From Trichocoleus sp. FACHB-46 (GTDB taxonomy: Bacteria > Cyanobacteriota > Cyanobacteriia > FACHB-46): 64,000 nt of DNA. Location of the stretch: NCBI RefSeq assembly GCF_014695385.1, contig NZ_JACJOD010000010.1, forward strand, positions 62,001 to 126,000, given 5' to 3'. The notes under the pieces are model-generated. The model saw nothing but the letters and a program-made list of their open reading frames with translations, did not search any database and was not told the origin of the DNA. The position numbers and the translations under genes are program-made. How positions within the stretch are numbered: position 1 is the first letter of the stretch; the number at the start of each line of letters is the position of its first letter. Of the stretch, positions 26,366-34,806 are shown piece after piece.

Positions 26366-26823
26366 AGAATTTAAACGCTTTTAGAGAATTTTTAGTTACC
26401 TTACCGAGAGTCTAGCTAAGCACAATCTTTTTTATTTTTTCTTATAAACTGAGCGTGCTTGGGCGACTTCTCTTCGCTACAATCGCAGACACAACAGTAG
26501 ATTTACTGAGTCCGCTGCTGTTCCTCACCATTGTCGCGATCGCTGCTGAAATTCAGCATGGGAATTTAGCTGAACTTCTAATGTATGAGTTGGTTTTAGG
26601 ACAAGGATTTGTCCTACTTTACCAGGGTAGCTTTCTTGGTAGGGCAGCTTGCGCAAGTCTAGTCACTAGTTGGTAGATCGCACTGATGAGCTATGACTTA
26701 ACACCACGATCGCCTTCATAACCTAATCTCAGCTTGACGCAGTCTCTACGCGGGTAGAGACCTCCTACCCAAGAATTACAAGAACCAATAGACTGCATAA
26801 CTAGTGACGGGGAGTTTTTGAAG
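26366..26823. other. Gap before the RDD-pentapeptide gene
   Basis: About 458 bases between divergent genes. A weak plus-strand ORF (26455-26676) begins with a rare start and has no recognisable features; I do not call it. The downstream part carries two overlapping hairpins described separately. Confidence 0.4.
26742..26770 (+). promoter_or_regulatory. Two mutually exclusive hairpins in the leader
   Basis: GTCTCTAC / GTAGAGAC (26742-26761) forms a perfect 8-base stem with a 4-base loop. An alternative GGGTAG / CTACCC pairing (26752-26770) uses the same right-arm bases. They cannot form together. The element lies about 55-80 bases before the start of the RDD-pentapeptide gene and could be a switching leader or simply part of a repeat. 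Confidence 0.4.
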
Positions 26824-29004
26824 ATGGCGAGCCCAACTGTGAGGAGAAGCACCAATCGCTCTCAATCAATGCTACCTAGTTGGCGCTTCAAACGGTTGCC
26901 CTTACTACCTCGACGCTGTGGAGCTTGGCTCATTGAGGTTTCTCTAGTTGTGGCTAGCGCTTGGGTGCCGTTCAGCTTAGGGGAATACGCCAAGCTCCAC
27001 TCTGCCAGTGAGCCAGTGCCACTCAATCCCTTTGTCGCTCAAGCTGAAGCGGCGATCGCCCGAACCCTAGCGATTCCGGTGGGTGATCGCGATCGCACAG
27101 TTCCTCCCCTGACAAATTTGCTGTGGTCTGGTGCTGTGGTGGCTCCATTTGTGGTGGCGGGGCTAAACCTGTACTCACTCACTAAGACGGGCAAAACTCA
27201 ACCCAAGCGCTGGTTTGCGGTCAAGGTAGTGACAGCTACGGGAGCGCCTCCCGGTTTGGTTCGAGCGGTAGTACGAGAAGGTATTGGGCGCTGGGGCTTG
27301 CCGCTGGGGCTTGCTTATACGATCTGGCGCTATAGTGGGGCCTTTCCAGATCTCAGCATTTTGTTGGGGCTAGCTAGTTTTCTAGTATTAGGTGAAAACT
27401 TTAGTGCCCGCTTCAACGCGCGGCGGTGGGCTTGGCACGATCGCTTGTCGAGGACAACGGTGATCGACGCAGCCCAACCCACTTCTATCTATAGCGACCA
27501 TGTACAGGTATTGCGCCGTGACCATCAAGCTTGGTCAGAGCAGTCATCTCAGTGGAGCGAGGAAGATGCGGCGATCGCGGCCATTGTACTGACACCAGAA
27601 AAAGGCTGGCGGGGGCAAGGGTTGTGGTACTGGATGCGGCAACATCCTGGCATGACCCTGCTGATCGTGTCGCTCTCTAGCATAGCGTTGGTACTTGGCA
27701 CCTTCGTGGGCACCCAAGTCTATGTGCAAAGCCAAGCCAATCGTCGGGAGTTTAAGCAGCAGGATAATCAAGTCTTTCTAGCGTTGGTGAGTAAGCTGAC
27801 CCCCACCTCTCCCGGTGCCCCAGATGAGCGGCAAGGAGCAATTTTGGCGCTGGGTACGGTGAACGACTCACGGGCAGTGCCGCTATTAGTGGATTTGTTA
27901 GGACAAGAAGACAAACCTGCCCTGATTGATGCGATTCAGCAAGCTTTGGTCAGTAGTGGTCCCGATGCTCTGCCTTACCTGCAACGACTGAATCAATCTT
28001 TGAAGACTGATTTGGAGTCGCTGCGCTACGGCAATAACGAGAAGGAGTACAAGTTATTGGCGTTGAGACGACGGGCGACTCAACGAGCGATCGCTAAATT
28101 GCTGACAATCTATAGCGGTCAAGTGCATGCTGCCGATCTGAATCGGGTAGACCTAGGCCGCGTCGCTGAAGGGGCAGCTCAATTTACACTCGTGTTGGAT
28201 CAAATCGATTTATCAGGGGTCCAACTGAAAAGTGCCATTTTGGCGGGCGCGAGTTTGCAAGGCAGTCGATTCTATGGAGCGGGCGAAGATGAGCGCTGGG
28301 GAACCTTTGATGATTGGGTTACCGACTTAAGTGGGGCTGAACTCAAAGATGCCAACTTAACCGGAGCCTTCCTAGGCAATGCTTTGATGGAGCGCACGAA
28401 TTTAATTCGGGCCATTCTTAACAAAGCGGATCTTTCAAAGGCTCGTCTGTCGAAATCGAACCTCAGTAGTGCCAAACTGGTTGCTGCTAATTTTCGCCAA
28501 GCTATCTTGAATCATGCCAGCCTTACAGGTGCGGATCTAGGAAATGCTGACTTCTCCGAAGCAAATTTGCAAGCTGCTCGATTGGGTCAAGCTAGTGCGA
28601 CTGCCACAAAATTTCAGTTGGCTAACTTAGTGCGATCGGAGTGGCAAGGAGCCGATTTGACTGGGTCAGACTTTAGCCAAGCTAACCTCCAGTATGCGGA
28701 CCTAAGCTCGACTCAACTAGGAGAGGCTAATTTCAAAAATGCTCAATTGCAGCATGTCAGTTTCCGCAACGCAGATCTCAATCAGGCAGATTTACGCGGA
28801 GCCAATGTTACGGGAGCAGACTTCCAAGGGGCGATTTTTACACCTTCCTCCTCTAAACCTTCTAGCCAGTTCATTCAATTAGCACCTAGTGTTTCGCAGT
28901 CTGGTCTGTTTAAAGGTGCTAATTTTGTCGATGCTAAAAATTTGAATCCTACTCAGATTGCCTATATTTGCGCTCAAGGCGGTCGTCATTCTCAGTGTCA
29001 ATAG
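26824..29004 (+). CDS. RDD membrane domain fused to HEAT and pentapeptide repeats
   Basis: Protein of 726 residues from the ATG at 26824. It begins with an RDD domain (about 28-215): membrane segments near 33-53, 98-120 and 160-190, closed by WHDRLSRT. A further membrane helix sits at about 276-302. Then come a HEAT-like stretch (about 335-390; DSRAVPLLVDLLG) and pentapeptide repeats (about 430-680; runs of ANLQYADLS type) forming a right-handed beta helix. RDD domains are linked to transport. The repeats probably make a platform on one face of the membrane. I do not recognise an experimentally studied homologue. Confidence 0.85.
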   Translation: MASPTVRRSTNRSQSMLPSWRFKRLPLLPRRCGAWLIEVSLVVASAWVPFSLGEYAKLHSASEPVPLNPFVAQAEAAIARTLAIPVGDRDRTVPPLTNLLWSGAVVAPFVVAGLNLYSLTKTGKTQPKRWFAVKVVTATGAPPGLVRAVVREGIGRWGLPLGLAYTIWRYSGAFPDLSILLGLASFLVLGENFSARFNARRWAWHDRLSRTTVIDAAQPTSIYSDHVQVLRRDHQAWSEQSSQWSEEDAAIAAIVLTPEKGWRGQGLWYWMRQHPGMTLLIVSLSSIALVLGTFVGTQVYVQSQANRREFKQQDNQVFLALVSKLTPTSPGAPDERQGAILALGTVNDSRAVPLLVDLLGQEDKPALIDAIQQALVSSGPDALPYLQRLNQSLKTDLESLRYGNNEKEYKLLALRRRATQRAIAKLLTIYSGQVHAADLNRVDLGRVAEGAAQFTLVLDQIDLSGVQLKSAILAGASLQGSRFYGAGEDERWGTFDDWVTDLSGAELKDANLTGAFLGNALMERTNLIRAILNKADLSKARLSKSNLSSAKLVAANFRQAILNHASLTGADLGNADFSEANLQAARLGQASATATKFQLANLVRSEWQGADLTGSDFSQANLQYADLSSTQLGEANFKNAQLQHVSFRNADLNQADLRGANVTGADFQGAIFTPSSSKPSSQFIQLAPSVSQSGLFKGANFVDAKNLNPTQIAYICAQGGRHSQCQ

Positions 29005-29015
29005 GGTGTGTCGCT

Positions 29016-29056
29016 GTTTTGTAAATGGCGCGGGCGAAACCCGTGTCCTACAAAAC
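29016..29056 (+). terminator. Hairpin after the RDD-pentapeptide gene
   Basis: GTTTTGTA pairs with TACAAAAC around a GC-rich inner hairpin (CGGG / CCCG). It resembles the GTAGG-type dispersed hairpins common in cyanobacteria and may double as a transcription terminator. There is no clean T tract. Confidence 0.45.
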
Positions 29057-29258
29057 AAAATGCAAAACCTGTGCTAATCAGTCAATCAGCTAGATTATTG
29101 CGCTGCTTGGGTGAAAATAAGTAACAAGATGCCTGGTTTAAAACTAGGAATTTGCTTGAATAGACCTGAGGGTGAATCAGCCTAGATGAAGGGCTGACGG
29201 CTGAAGTTGAATTGAGCGAGACAAATCAATCAATGCTACTGGTAGTGAGGAGTTGGCA

Positions 29259-29810
29259 ATGAAGAGTCTTAAGCGCCTGTCGCAAAGTAAAAGTTGGGCT
29301 GGGTTGGCTACGGCGATCGCTCTAGGGGGCGCTGTTGTAGCGGCAGGAGTTGAAGGTCTCGCCCCATCCGCAGCATCGGCACAGGCTGCCTATGGGAGTT
29401 ATGTTGGCGTTGGTCCCTCGATTGGTCTCACCGATGGCTCTGTTAACGAAGACAGCGAAAATGCTTTGGTCATTGCCGCGCGTTACAAGCTGCTGAAGTT
29501 GCCAATTTCTCTCAGAGCCCAAGCCTTGATTCTGAATGACAACACGGCGATCGTGCCCACTGTGTCCTACGACATCCCGCTGAGCTGGCAAGCGGATGCC
29601 TATATTGGAGCAGGATATTCCTTCTCAGAGGGCGACTCTACTTCGCCTCTAGGCAATCAAGATGCCTTTGCTATTCAACCAGGCATTGACTACGCTCTGC
29701 CCAACAGCAAACTCGTGGTGTTTGGCAACGCCATTATTGCCTTTGATGCTTACCGGGAGAGTGGTGGAACAGCGGTCTCTGTGCAAGGTGGAGTCGGATA
29801 TCGATTTTAA
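29259..29810 (+). CDS. Outer-membrane beta-barrel protein with signal peptide
   Basis: Protein of 183 residues from the ATG at 29259, with GAGGAG 6 bases upstream. The signal peptide ends near ASAQA/AYGSYVG. The mature part is alternating, Gly- and Tyr-rich strands (YGSYVGVGPSIGLTD, VPTVSYDIPLSWQADAYIGAGYSF) closing with GYRF. A final aromatic is the usual sorting signal of outer-membrane barrels. An 8-stranded OmpA/OmpW-like porin is the best description; no ligand can be inferred. It is a single gene with its own terminator. Confidence 0.82.
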   Translation: MKSLKRLSQSKSWAGLATAIALGGAVVAAGVEGLAPSAASAQAAYGSYVGVGPSIGLTDGSVNEDSENALVIAARYKLLKLPISLRAQALILNDNTAIVPTVSYDIPLSWQADAYIGAGYSFSEGDSTSPLGNQDAFAIQPGIDYALPNSKLVVFGNAIIAFDAYRESGGTAVSVQGGVGYRF

Positions 29811-29836
29811 TTCCAGAAACTAGAAGTTAAAAGTCG

Positions 29837-29878
29837 GAAGCCAGGAGCCAGAATTTAGATGGTTCTTGGCTTCTTTAT
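29837..29878 (+). terminator. Terminator after the beta-barrel gene
   Basis: GAAGCCAGGAGCCA pairs with TGGTTCTTGGCTTC, a 14-base stem allowing two G-U pairs in the RNA, followed by TTTATT. It starts 26 bases after the stop. Confidence 0.8.
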
Positions 29879-29917
29879 TCAGGTAGTCATGCTAGCCAAA
29901 GAGATTTAGAAATAAAG

Positions 29918-30175
29918 CTATTCTTCGGCGATCGCCTTTTCTGGGGTAGTTTGATCAGGGTTTAGCATGCCACTCTGAATCACAAGTTGGGGCCAGACCA
30001 AGATAAAGAAACCCATCCAAGCCAGAATTGGCACTGCAACGAGGCAGGTGAACCAAATGGTGTGGGCGAGGAACCAACTGCCAGTAATGATGGCGATACC
30101 TGTAAGCAAAATGGACCAAGGTTGGCACCACCAAGGCTTATAAGACCAAGGGCTGATTTGAGAAGATTCAGACAA
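29918..30175 (-). CDS. Small two-helix membrane protein (probably DUF6737)
   Basis: Protein of 85 residues with two membrane helices (about 20-37 and 40-62) after a Trp-rich opening (PWSYKPWWCQPWSILLTG). I associate that opening with DUF6737, a small cyanobacterial membrane family of unknown function, but with moderate certainty. The tail is polar and acidic. It stands alone on the minus strand and is divergent from the following small gene. Confidence 0.65.
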   Translation of the reverse strand: MSESSQISPWSYKPWWCQPWSILLTGIAIITGSWFLAHTIWFTCLVAVPILAWMGFFILVWPQLVIQSGMLNPDQTTPEKAIAEE

Positions 30176-30347
30176 AATCTGACGCGATCGCTCCAGAACT
30201 CAACAGGGGTTATATAAAGAAACTGTGTTTTAGAAGGCACATTACTTTGAGTACAATGCTAAAACAAACATGACTAGAGTGTGGCTACTGCTCTAGTGAT
30301 GGAAGGGGTACTGGACCATTCTGCAACTGTGTCTTCTGGCGATCGCC

Positions 30348-30662
30348 ATGCCTCACCGCAACTTTGATTCTTTCCGAACTCAGCATTTGTCTGACCTGGA
30401 GTGGCCTGCTAATCCGGAACTGCAAGGCCAAATTACAGAATTGCAGAACTCCTATAGCTCCCACTATAAGTTGCTGAATGTAAATGCTTGGGCGATCGCG
30501 AAAACAATGGACAAGTTCTATCCAGGTTTTTGGAATCGCTTCATGGCAAATCGGCAAGTGGCGTTGCAGCAATTTCTGGAGCAGAAGCGCCAGCAAGCAG
30601 CTCAGGATGCAGCTTCTACACCGCCCTCTGCCAGCTTGGAAATTCCAGAAACTTCTAAATAG
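30348..30662 (+). CDS. Hypothetical protein
   Basis: Soluble, mainly helical protein of 104 residues with no recognised domain. The segment NAWAIAKTMDKFYPGFWNRFMANRQ looks like a conserved core, followed by a Gln-rich, low-complexity tail. Start ATG follows a HIP1-type GCGATCGCC. Composition and a clean frame support coding, and similar short proteins occur in cyanobacteria in my recollection. No role can be proposed. Confidence 0.6.
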   Translation: MPHRNFDSFRTQHLSDLEWPANPELQGQITELQNSYSSHYKLLNVNAWAIAKTMDKFYPGFWNRFMANRQVALQQFLEQKRQQAAQDAASTPPSASLEIPETSK

Positions 30663-30719
30663 GTAAGGTGAGCATTGCCCACCCTACAAAACGATTCGAA
30701 TAGCTTCTAAAAGCTGGCT

Positions 30720-32174
30720 CTAAGAGCGAGAAGCTGCCAAATTTAAGGGTTGATCCAGCTTGATTAAGATGAACTCGCTATCATCCGGTTTGCCTGGAGT
30801 CCGACCCGCACTAAAGGGATAGTTGTTGTCGTTGATCACCAAGAGAGTATTGGCGTCAATCGGCAATACGTCTTCGATCGTCACGAAGGGGAATGTAAAC
30901 CGACCGTTCACAGTGCCATTACCACCCAGACCTTGAGGGTCAGAAATGTTGAGCAAATCTACGAGTAAATCCTTTTTGACAAAGCCAGCCTCGTCTTGCT
31001 GCCGCAAATCTACTTTGTAGAGGCGCTTGAACTGGGCAGGATCACTAAAGTTGGGATTGTTGGGATCACCTTGGCGATTGTCCCGTTCAATCACAATAAA
31101 CTCGGAGTCGTTAATGGCGGTAAAGTCGCCGATCGCATGACTGGGGTCTTCTAGCCGATAACCAAAAACTTTTCCGCTATAGCGCTTGGTTGCCAGATCA
31201 AACTCGTTAATCAGGAGGCGATCGCGCTGCGGATCACTCACCACAGGCTTCTCTAGCAAAGCGTAGAGTTTGGTGCCACTGGTATTTAGAGCCATGCCCT
31301 CAAACCCACCAGAGCGGGGTAAATTCGCCGCCGTCACCCGTTCTTGATCGGTAGGTAGGTTGGCGAAGGCAGGATTGTCAGGCGATTGAATGAAGGGGCG
31401 ATCGCCCAGCTTGAGGAAGTTGGGTAGGGGAATGGGTGGTTCTAAAAGTTGACCATTGGCGCTGGTATGCAACAAATAAGGCCCAAATTCATCCCCAAAC
31501 CAATAAGTTCCGTCACTCACCCGACGAAATGCCTCCAGATCAAAATCAGCCCCCGTTAATAGGCGGCGCGATTTGATGGTTGCTGCAACTGGAATTCCTT
31601 GCGGTTGGCTGGGGGAGATGCTGCCCGGATAAATGTTTTGCTCCGCCACAATGGGAAAGTCAGTTTTATTGCGGCGATCGCTAAGCGAGATAAAGCTTTG
31701 ACGACTAAACTGGCTCAACCGCCCGCCACTTTTTACGTTTACTGGAAAAACACGCCCAGAGGCAAAGTCGGGTTCAACGGCATAAAAGCGCAAGGGGTAA
31801 TCTGGAGAATTGGCCTTGGCCCCATAACCGTTGTCTGACAGAACCAAAAAGGTGCCTGGTTTCGGTCCGGGCAGCACCGCAGAAAAACCTTGAACAGGTA
31901 GTTTCTCTACAAACGGCACCGAAACTTCATTCGTCGCGCTAATTAGCTGCCCAGAAGTGGGGCCAGGCGCAAAGGTATTGGCTGGCAGAACGGCGCGTCC
32001 TACCAACTCTACGGCGATCGCAGGCACATATAGACCTAAAGCATAGAAGGTGCTGACGACCGAAAAAATTGCCGTCAGTCCTGCAACGGAGACTCGTAAC
32101 TTGGAATGGTGGGTTGAGCTTACAGCCTTGTTTACGTTCATCGTCAGCAGTTGAGGTGTGGATAGTGCAACCAT
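30720..32174 (-). CDS. Esterase-like activity of phytase family protein
   Basis: Protein of about 484 residues with one hydrophobic segment near residues 26-55, a signal anchor or uncleaved signal. The rest is a beta-propeller of the phytase-like/esterase family (PF13449). Landmarks are GFSAVLPGPKPGTFLVLSDNGYGAK, the FGDEFGPYLL block, FEGMAL and the C-terminal TIEDVLPIDANTLLVINDNNYPFS block, all rich in Asp/Asn suited to calcium binding. A phosphoesterase outside the cytoplasm is inferred. The start is uncertain: ATG at 32174 or 32141. A TTAA-periodic element upstream may be a weak Pho box. Confidence 0.83.
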   Translation of the reverse strand: MVALSTPQLLTMNVNKAVSSTHHSKLRVSVAGLTAIFSVVSTFYALGLYVPAIAVELVGRAVLPANTFAPGPTSGQLISATNEVSVPFVEKLPVQGFSAVLPGPKPGTFLVLSDNGYGAKANSPDYPLRFYAVEPDFASGRVFPVNVKSGGRLSQFSRQSFISLSDRRNKTDFPIVAEQNIYPGSISPSQPQGIPVAATIKSRRLLTGADFDLEAFRRVSDGTYWFGDEFGPYLLHTSANGQLLEPPIPLPNFLKLGDRPFIQSPDNPAFANLPTDQERVTAANLPRSGGFEGMALNTSGTKLYALLEKPVVSDPQRDRLLINEFDLATKRYSGKVFGYRLEDPSHAIGDFTAINDSEFIVIERDNRQGDPNNPNFSDPAQFKRLYKVDLRQQDEAGFVKKDLLVDLLNISDPQGLGGNGTVNGRFTFPFVTIEDVLPIDANTLLVINDNNYPFSAGRTPGKPDDSEFILIKLDQPLNLAASRS

Positions 32175-32221
32175 TAGCACTCAAAACTTACTGATGATGG
32201 GTTAAGGGAACCCTTGCCCAG

Positions 32222-32240
32222 CCGTTAAGATGTCCTTAAA
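32222..32240 (-). promoter_or_regulatory. Weak Pho-box-like pair before the phytase-like gene
   Basis: Read on the minus strand, TTTAAGGA and CTTAACGG are separated by CAT, giving TTAA cores at an 11-base period. The spacing matches the Pho-box pattern but the GG positions are purines, so the match is only partial. It lies about 50-65 bases before the start. Confidence 0.28.
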
Positions 32241-32273
32241 AAAGGCTGATTTCATGAAAGATTGCTGGGAAAA

Positions 32274-32618
32274 CTACTCGCTGTCTTTAGCAACTACTTG
32301 AGGCAAACCCATACTGTAGTTAAGCACCCGGCTCTCTAGGTTGTAGCTGATTTCTCCCTTCTTCACGAGCGATCGCACAAAGTGCTCCAAGTCTGACCCA
32401 ATGCGACGCAGGTTATAGTCAGTTAAGTCTTCCCCTTCATTAGCAGCAACCAGCTCATCAAACTTGCGATATACCTGTTGCAAGGCAACGTCATTCCATA
32501 CAAACTCGTTGTCTGGGTCAACATCCAAGGTCAAAACGCCATCAGCAGGATTCAGTTCGGTGCCTTTCACTTCCGCAGTAAAGATGTGGATGTGGCGGGT
32601 TGTAGACTTGAGTAGCAT
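32274..32618 (-). CDS. ndhM: NAD(P)H-quinone oxidoreductase subunit M (NDH-1)
   Basis: Peripheral subunit of the cyanobacterial NDH-1 complex, needed for cyclic electron flow and respiration at the thylakoid. It has 114 residues, close to the usual length. Hallmarks are the opening MLLKSTTRHIHIFTAEV, DPDNEFVWND, and the C-terminal ISYNLESRVLNYSMGLPQV. There is no membrane segment, as expected. It is upstream of the phytase-like gene on the same strand (about 100 bases) and divergent from the phosphatase gene, with about 50 bases between the starts. Confidence 0.95.
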   Translation of the reverse strand: MLLKSTTRHIHIFTAEVKGTELNPADGVLTLDVDPDNEFVWNDVALQQVYRKFDELVAANEGEDLTDYNLRRIGSDLEHFVRSLVKKGEISYNLESRVLNYSMGLPQVVAKDSE

Positions 32619-32668
32619 AGGAAATGTTACGGTCTATTGAGTGTATTGACTCATTCTAAACTACGACC

Positions 32669-33409
32669 ATGAAACTCCTGTTTATTCGTCATGCTCAGTC
32701 TGTGGGAAACATAGAACGGCGGATGCAGGGGCATGGTGAGTTTGAGCTTTCGGCCAACGGCAAAATCCAAGCGGGAAAGCTGGCTCAGCGCTTACTAGAG
32801 GAGTCTTGGTGGCCTTCCGCAGTCTATAGCAGTCCCCTAAAGCGGGCGGTACAAACCACCGAAATTTTGGTAAATCACTTTGTTACGGCTCCTTTGCCTG
32901 CTGCCGTTAGTGATCTAATCGATAGTGAAGATACTTCCCAAGTGAGTGTAGCCACAGGCTCTCAAAAACCCTGTACCTTCAAAGTCTCTTATGCCGATGA
33001 GCTAGCAGAGTTTCAAAATGGTGTTTTTCAGGGCTTAACTTGGATGGAAGCGAAGGCGCGATACCCAGAGTTTTGCCGCACCTTAGAAACCTCGCCGGAT
33101 TGGATTCAAATTCCCGAAGCCGAATCGCTGCAGGAAGCCCGCGATCGCGCCCATCAGTTCATCCAAAAGTTACTGGCCCAACATCAAGATTCTGATCAAA
33201 TTTGGATTGTGACTCACAGCTGGATTTTGCAGCATTTGATTGCGGAGTTGATGGGTTGCGATCGCTCTTGGCGCTTACATGCCCGCAATACGGCTTTGTT
33301 TGAATTTTGGCTCGATCGATCGCGTTGGCACCTGCAAGACCAGAACCGTTTTAATACCGATCTCTGGCAAGTGCGCCGCTTTAATGATTGCCGCCATTTG
33401 GCCTCTTGA
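32669..33409 (+). CDS. Histidine phosphatase family protein
   Basis: Phosphoglycerate-mutase-like phosphatase of 246 residues. The catalytic His is in LFIRHAQS (RHA motif, His 8), with the Arg in SSPLKRAVQTTEI and the second catalytic His in WIVTHSW near 190. The Glu donor lies in the DELAEFQNGVFQG block. It could act on a phosphorylated metabolite or a protein; specificity in this family is poorly predictable. No signal peptide, so cytoplasmic. The gene is alone on its transcript as far as can be seen. Confidence 0.85.
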   Translation: MKLLFIRHAQSVGNIERRMQGHGEFELSANGKIQAGKLAQRLLEESWWPSAVYSSPLKRAVQTTEILVNHFVTAPLPAAVSDLIDSEDTSQVSVATGSQKPCTFKVSYADELAEFQNGVFQGLTWMEAKARYPEFCRTLETSPDWIQIPEAESLQEARDRAHQFIQKLLAQHQDSDQIWIVTHSWILQHLIAELMGCDRSWRLHARNTALFEFWLDRSRWHLQDQNRFNTDLWQVRRFNDCRHLAS

Positions 33410-33566
33410 AAGCTCGACAATGAGGCGCTAAAGTCTCTGTCAAGACAGATTTCTACCTGGGGTTTTTGAACAGTTTCAATCCACCTCAAGGTACAGTATT
33501 GTGAGCAGGGAACCTGGATGACTGCGGCTAAAGTTCAGGATTTTTATTTCGACCGCTGAGCGCACA

Positions 33567-34532
33567 ATGGTAGATTCAATTGAAAATATTACCAAGCAAG
33601 CCCGCCAAGGCAGCGTGGCAGCGATTATTCAAGTTTTGAATGACAAGCTGGCGGATTCTGGTGTTAGGACCAGAGCCATTTTTGAGGATGGCGTGCTACA
33701 GCTTTTGTGCGAAGCAGCGGATGTCGATCAACTAGAGCAATCTACTTTAGTTGAGCGGGTGCGTCAGATTCTGGAGTCGATTTCCCCCCGCAATATCCGC
33801 CGCGTCAAAATTAACAGCCGCATTGTGCGAGAGCAACAACTGTTGTGGCTCGAAGAAATTAATCGCGATCCAGAAAATCAATTGCTTTGGTCGCAGGAAA
33901 TTACTCTAACTCGGCCTAACCTGTTCAAGCAGTTCATGGAGGATTTGCAGAGCCAGCAAGCAGAACAAGCAGCTGGTATGCCAAAAACTCCTTCTCCTCG
34001 CCAAGTCCGGGAGCAACGCCAATTTAAGCGAGGCGTGGTGGGTGGTACTTTAGCGAGTTTACTCCTGCTGTTGCTGGGTTGGGGTGCCTACAGTTGGTTT
34101 GGCCCAAAATTCCAGAGTAATAGCCAAGCGAATACAACGCCATCTCCAGACTCGGCCCAATCTCCTGAGCCTAACGCTACTAGTACTAACTCTGCTGCGA
34201 TCGCCCCTAGCCCCTCTACTGCTCCTAACCCTTCGCCAGTTGTTCCAGCAAGTCCTAGTCCTAGTCCTGAAGCTGCGATCGCTCCCACTACTGCACCGAC
34301 TTCTGCCGACCCTTTCGCCGATGCAGTCAGACTCGCTGAGCAAACCGCTAGTGATGGCAAAGCAGCCCAATCTTCTGCCGACTGGCTAGCTCTAGCTGCA
34401 AAATGGCAACAAGCTTCAGACCTAATGGGCCAAGTAACTACTCAAGACAAGCGCTACAGCATCGCCCAAGATCGTACTGCTCTCTACCAACGCTTTAGTG
34501 AAGCTGCCTTGCAAGAAGCTAAAAAGAAATAA
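33567..34532 (+). CDS. Membrane-anchored protein with Pro/Ser/Ala-rich linker
   Basis: Protein of 321 residues with an N-terminal cytoplasmic domain (about 1-130), a basic stretch, one membrane helix (about 156-178), and a long Ser/Pro/Ala-rich linker (about 182-250). A small helical C-terminal domain follows (about 255-321, SADWLALAAKWQQASDLM). Bitopic topology is inferred. The N-terminal domain begins ENITKQARQGSVAAIIQVLNDKL and resembles conserved cyanobacterial proteins of unknown function. The C-terminal helices look like those seen at the end of cyanobacterial membrane proteins with IMS-like domains. Function unknown. Confidence 0.75.
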   Translation: MVDSIENITKQARQGSVAAIIQVLNDKLADSGVRTRAIFEDGVLQLLCEAADVDQLEQSTLVERVRQILESISPRNIRRVKINSRIVREQQLLWLEEINRDPENQLLWSQEITLTRPNLFKQFMEDLQSQQAEQAAGMPKTPSPRQVREQRQFKRGVVGGTLASLLLLLLGWGAYSWFGPKFQSNSQANTTPSPDSAQSPEPNATSTNSAAIAPSPSTAPNPSPVVPASPSPSPEAAIAPTTAPTSADPFADAVRLAEQTASDGKAAQSSADWLALAAKWQQASDLMGQVTTQDKRYSIAQDRTALYQRFSEAALQEAKKK

Positions 34533-34806
34533 GGCCAAGCTGCTAGCAAAATTGGAGGCTAGTAGGTTTAGAACTTTCACACTTCAGTATGACGAACCTT
34601 AAGGTTGGGAAGAGCAGTAGATAGTTCCCTAGCCTGGCTGCCTAAACCACCATTCTTGTAAGAAACGCTTCATGGCATTCACTTGATATGAGATGGCATA
34701 AAAATTTCCTACCCTGTTTATTTGGATTTGAATAGTGCTTCGAAAACTGGATCCAGTACACAACTGGTTCTAAGAAAAGTAAGAAAACCTAGAGTTCTTA
34801 ATAGAA
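34533..34806. other. Gap upstream of the DUF262 gene
   Basis: About 274 bases, AT-rich toward the gene. I see no tRNA or flanking direct repeats that would mark an integration site. The start codon of the DUF262 gene follows with no strong ribosome site. Confidence 0.35.

Noticed and set aside
26455-26676. Short plus-strand ORF of 73 codons
   Set aside because: Rare start, no ribosome site, no recognisable domain; composition looks non-coding.
34059-34370. Arg/Ser-rich minus-strand ORFs
   Set aside because: They mirror the Pro/Ser/Ala-rich linker of the real plus-strand gene.
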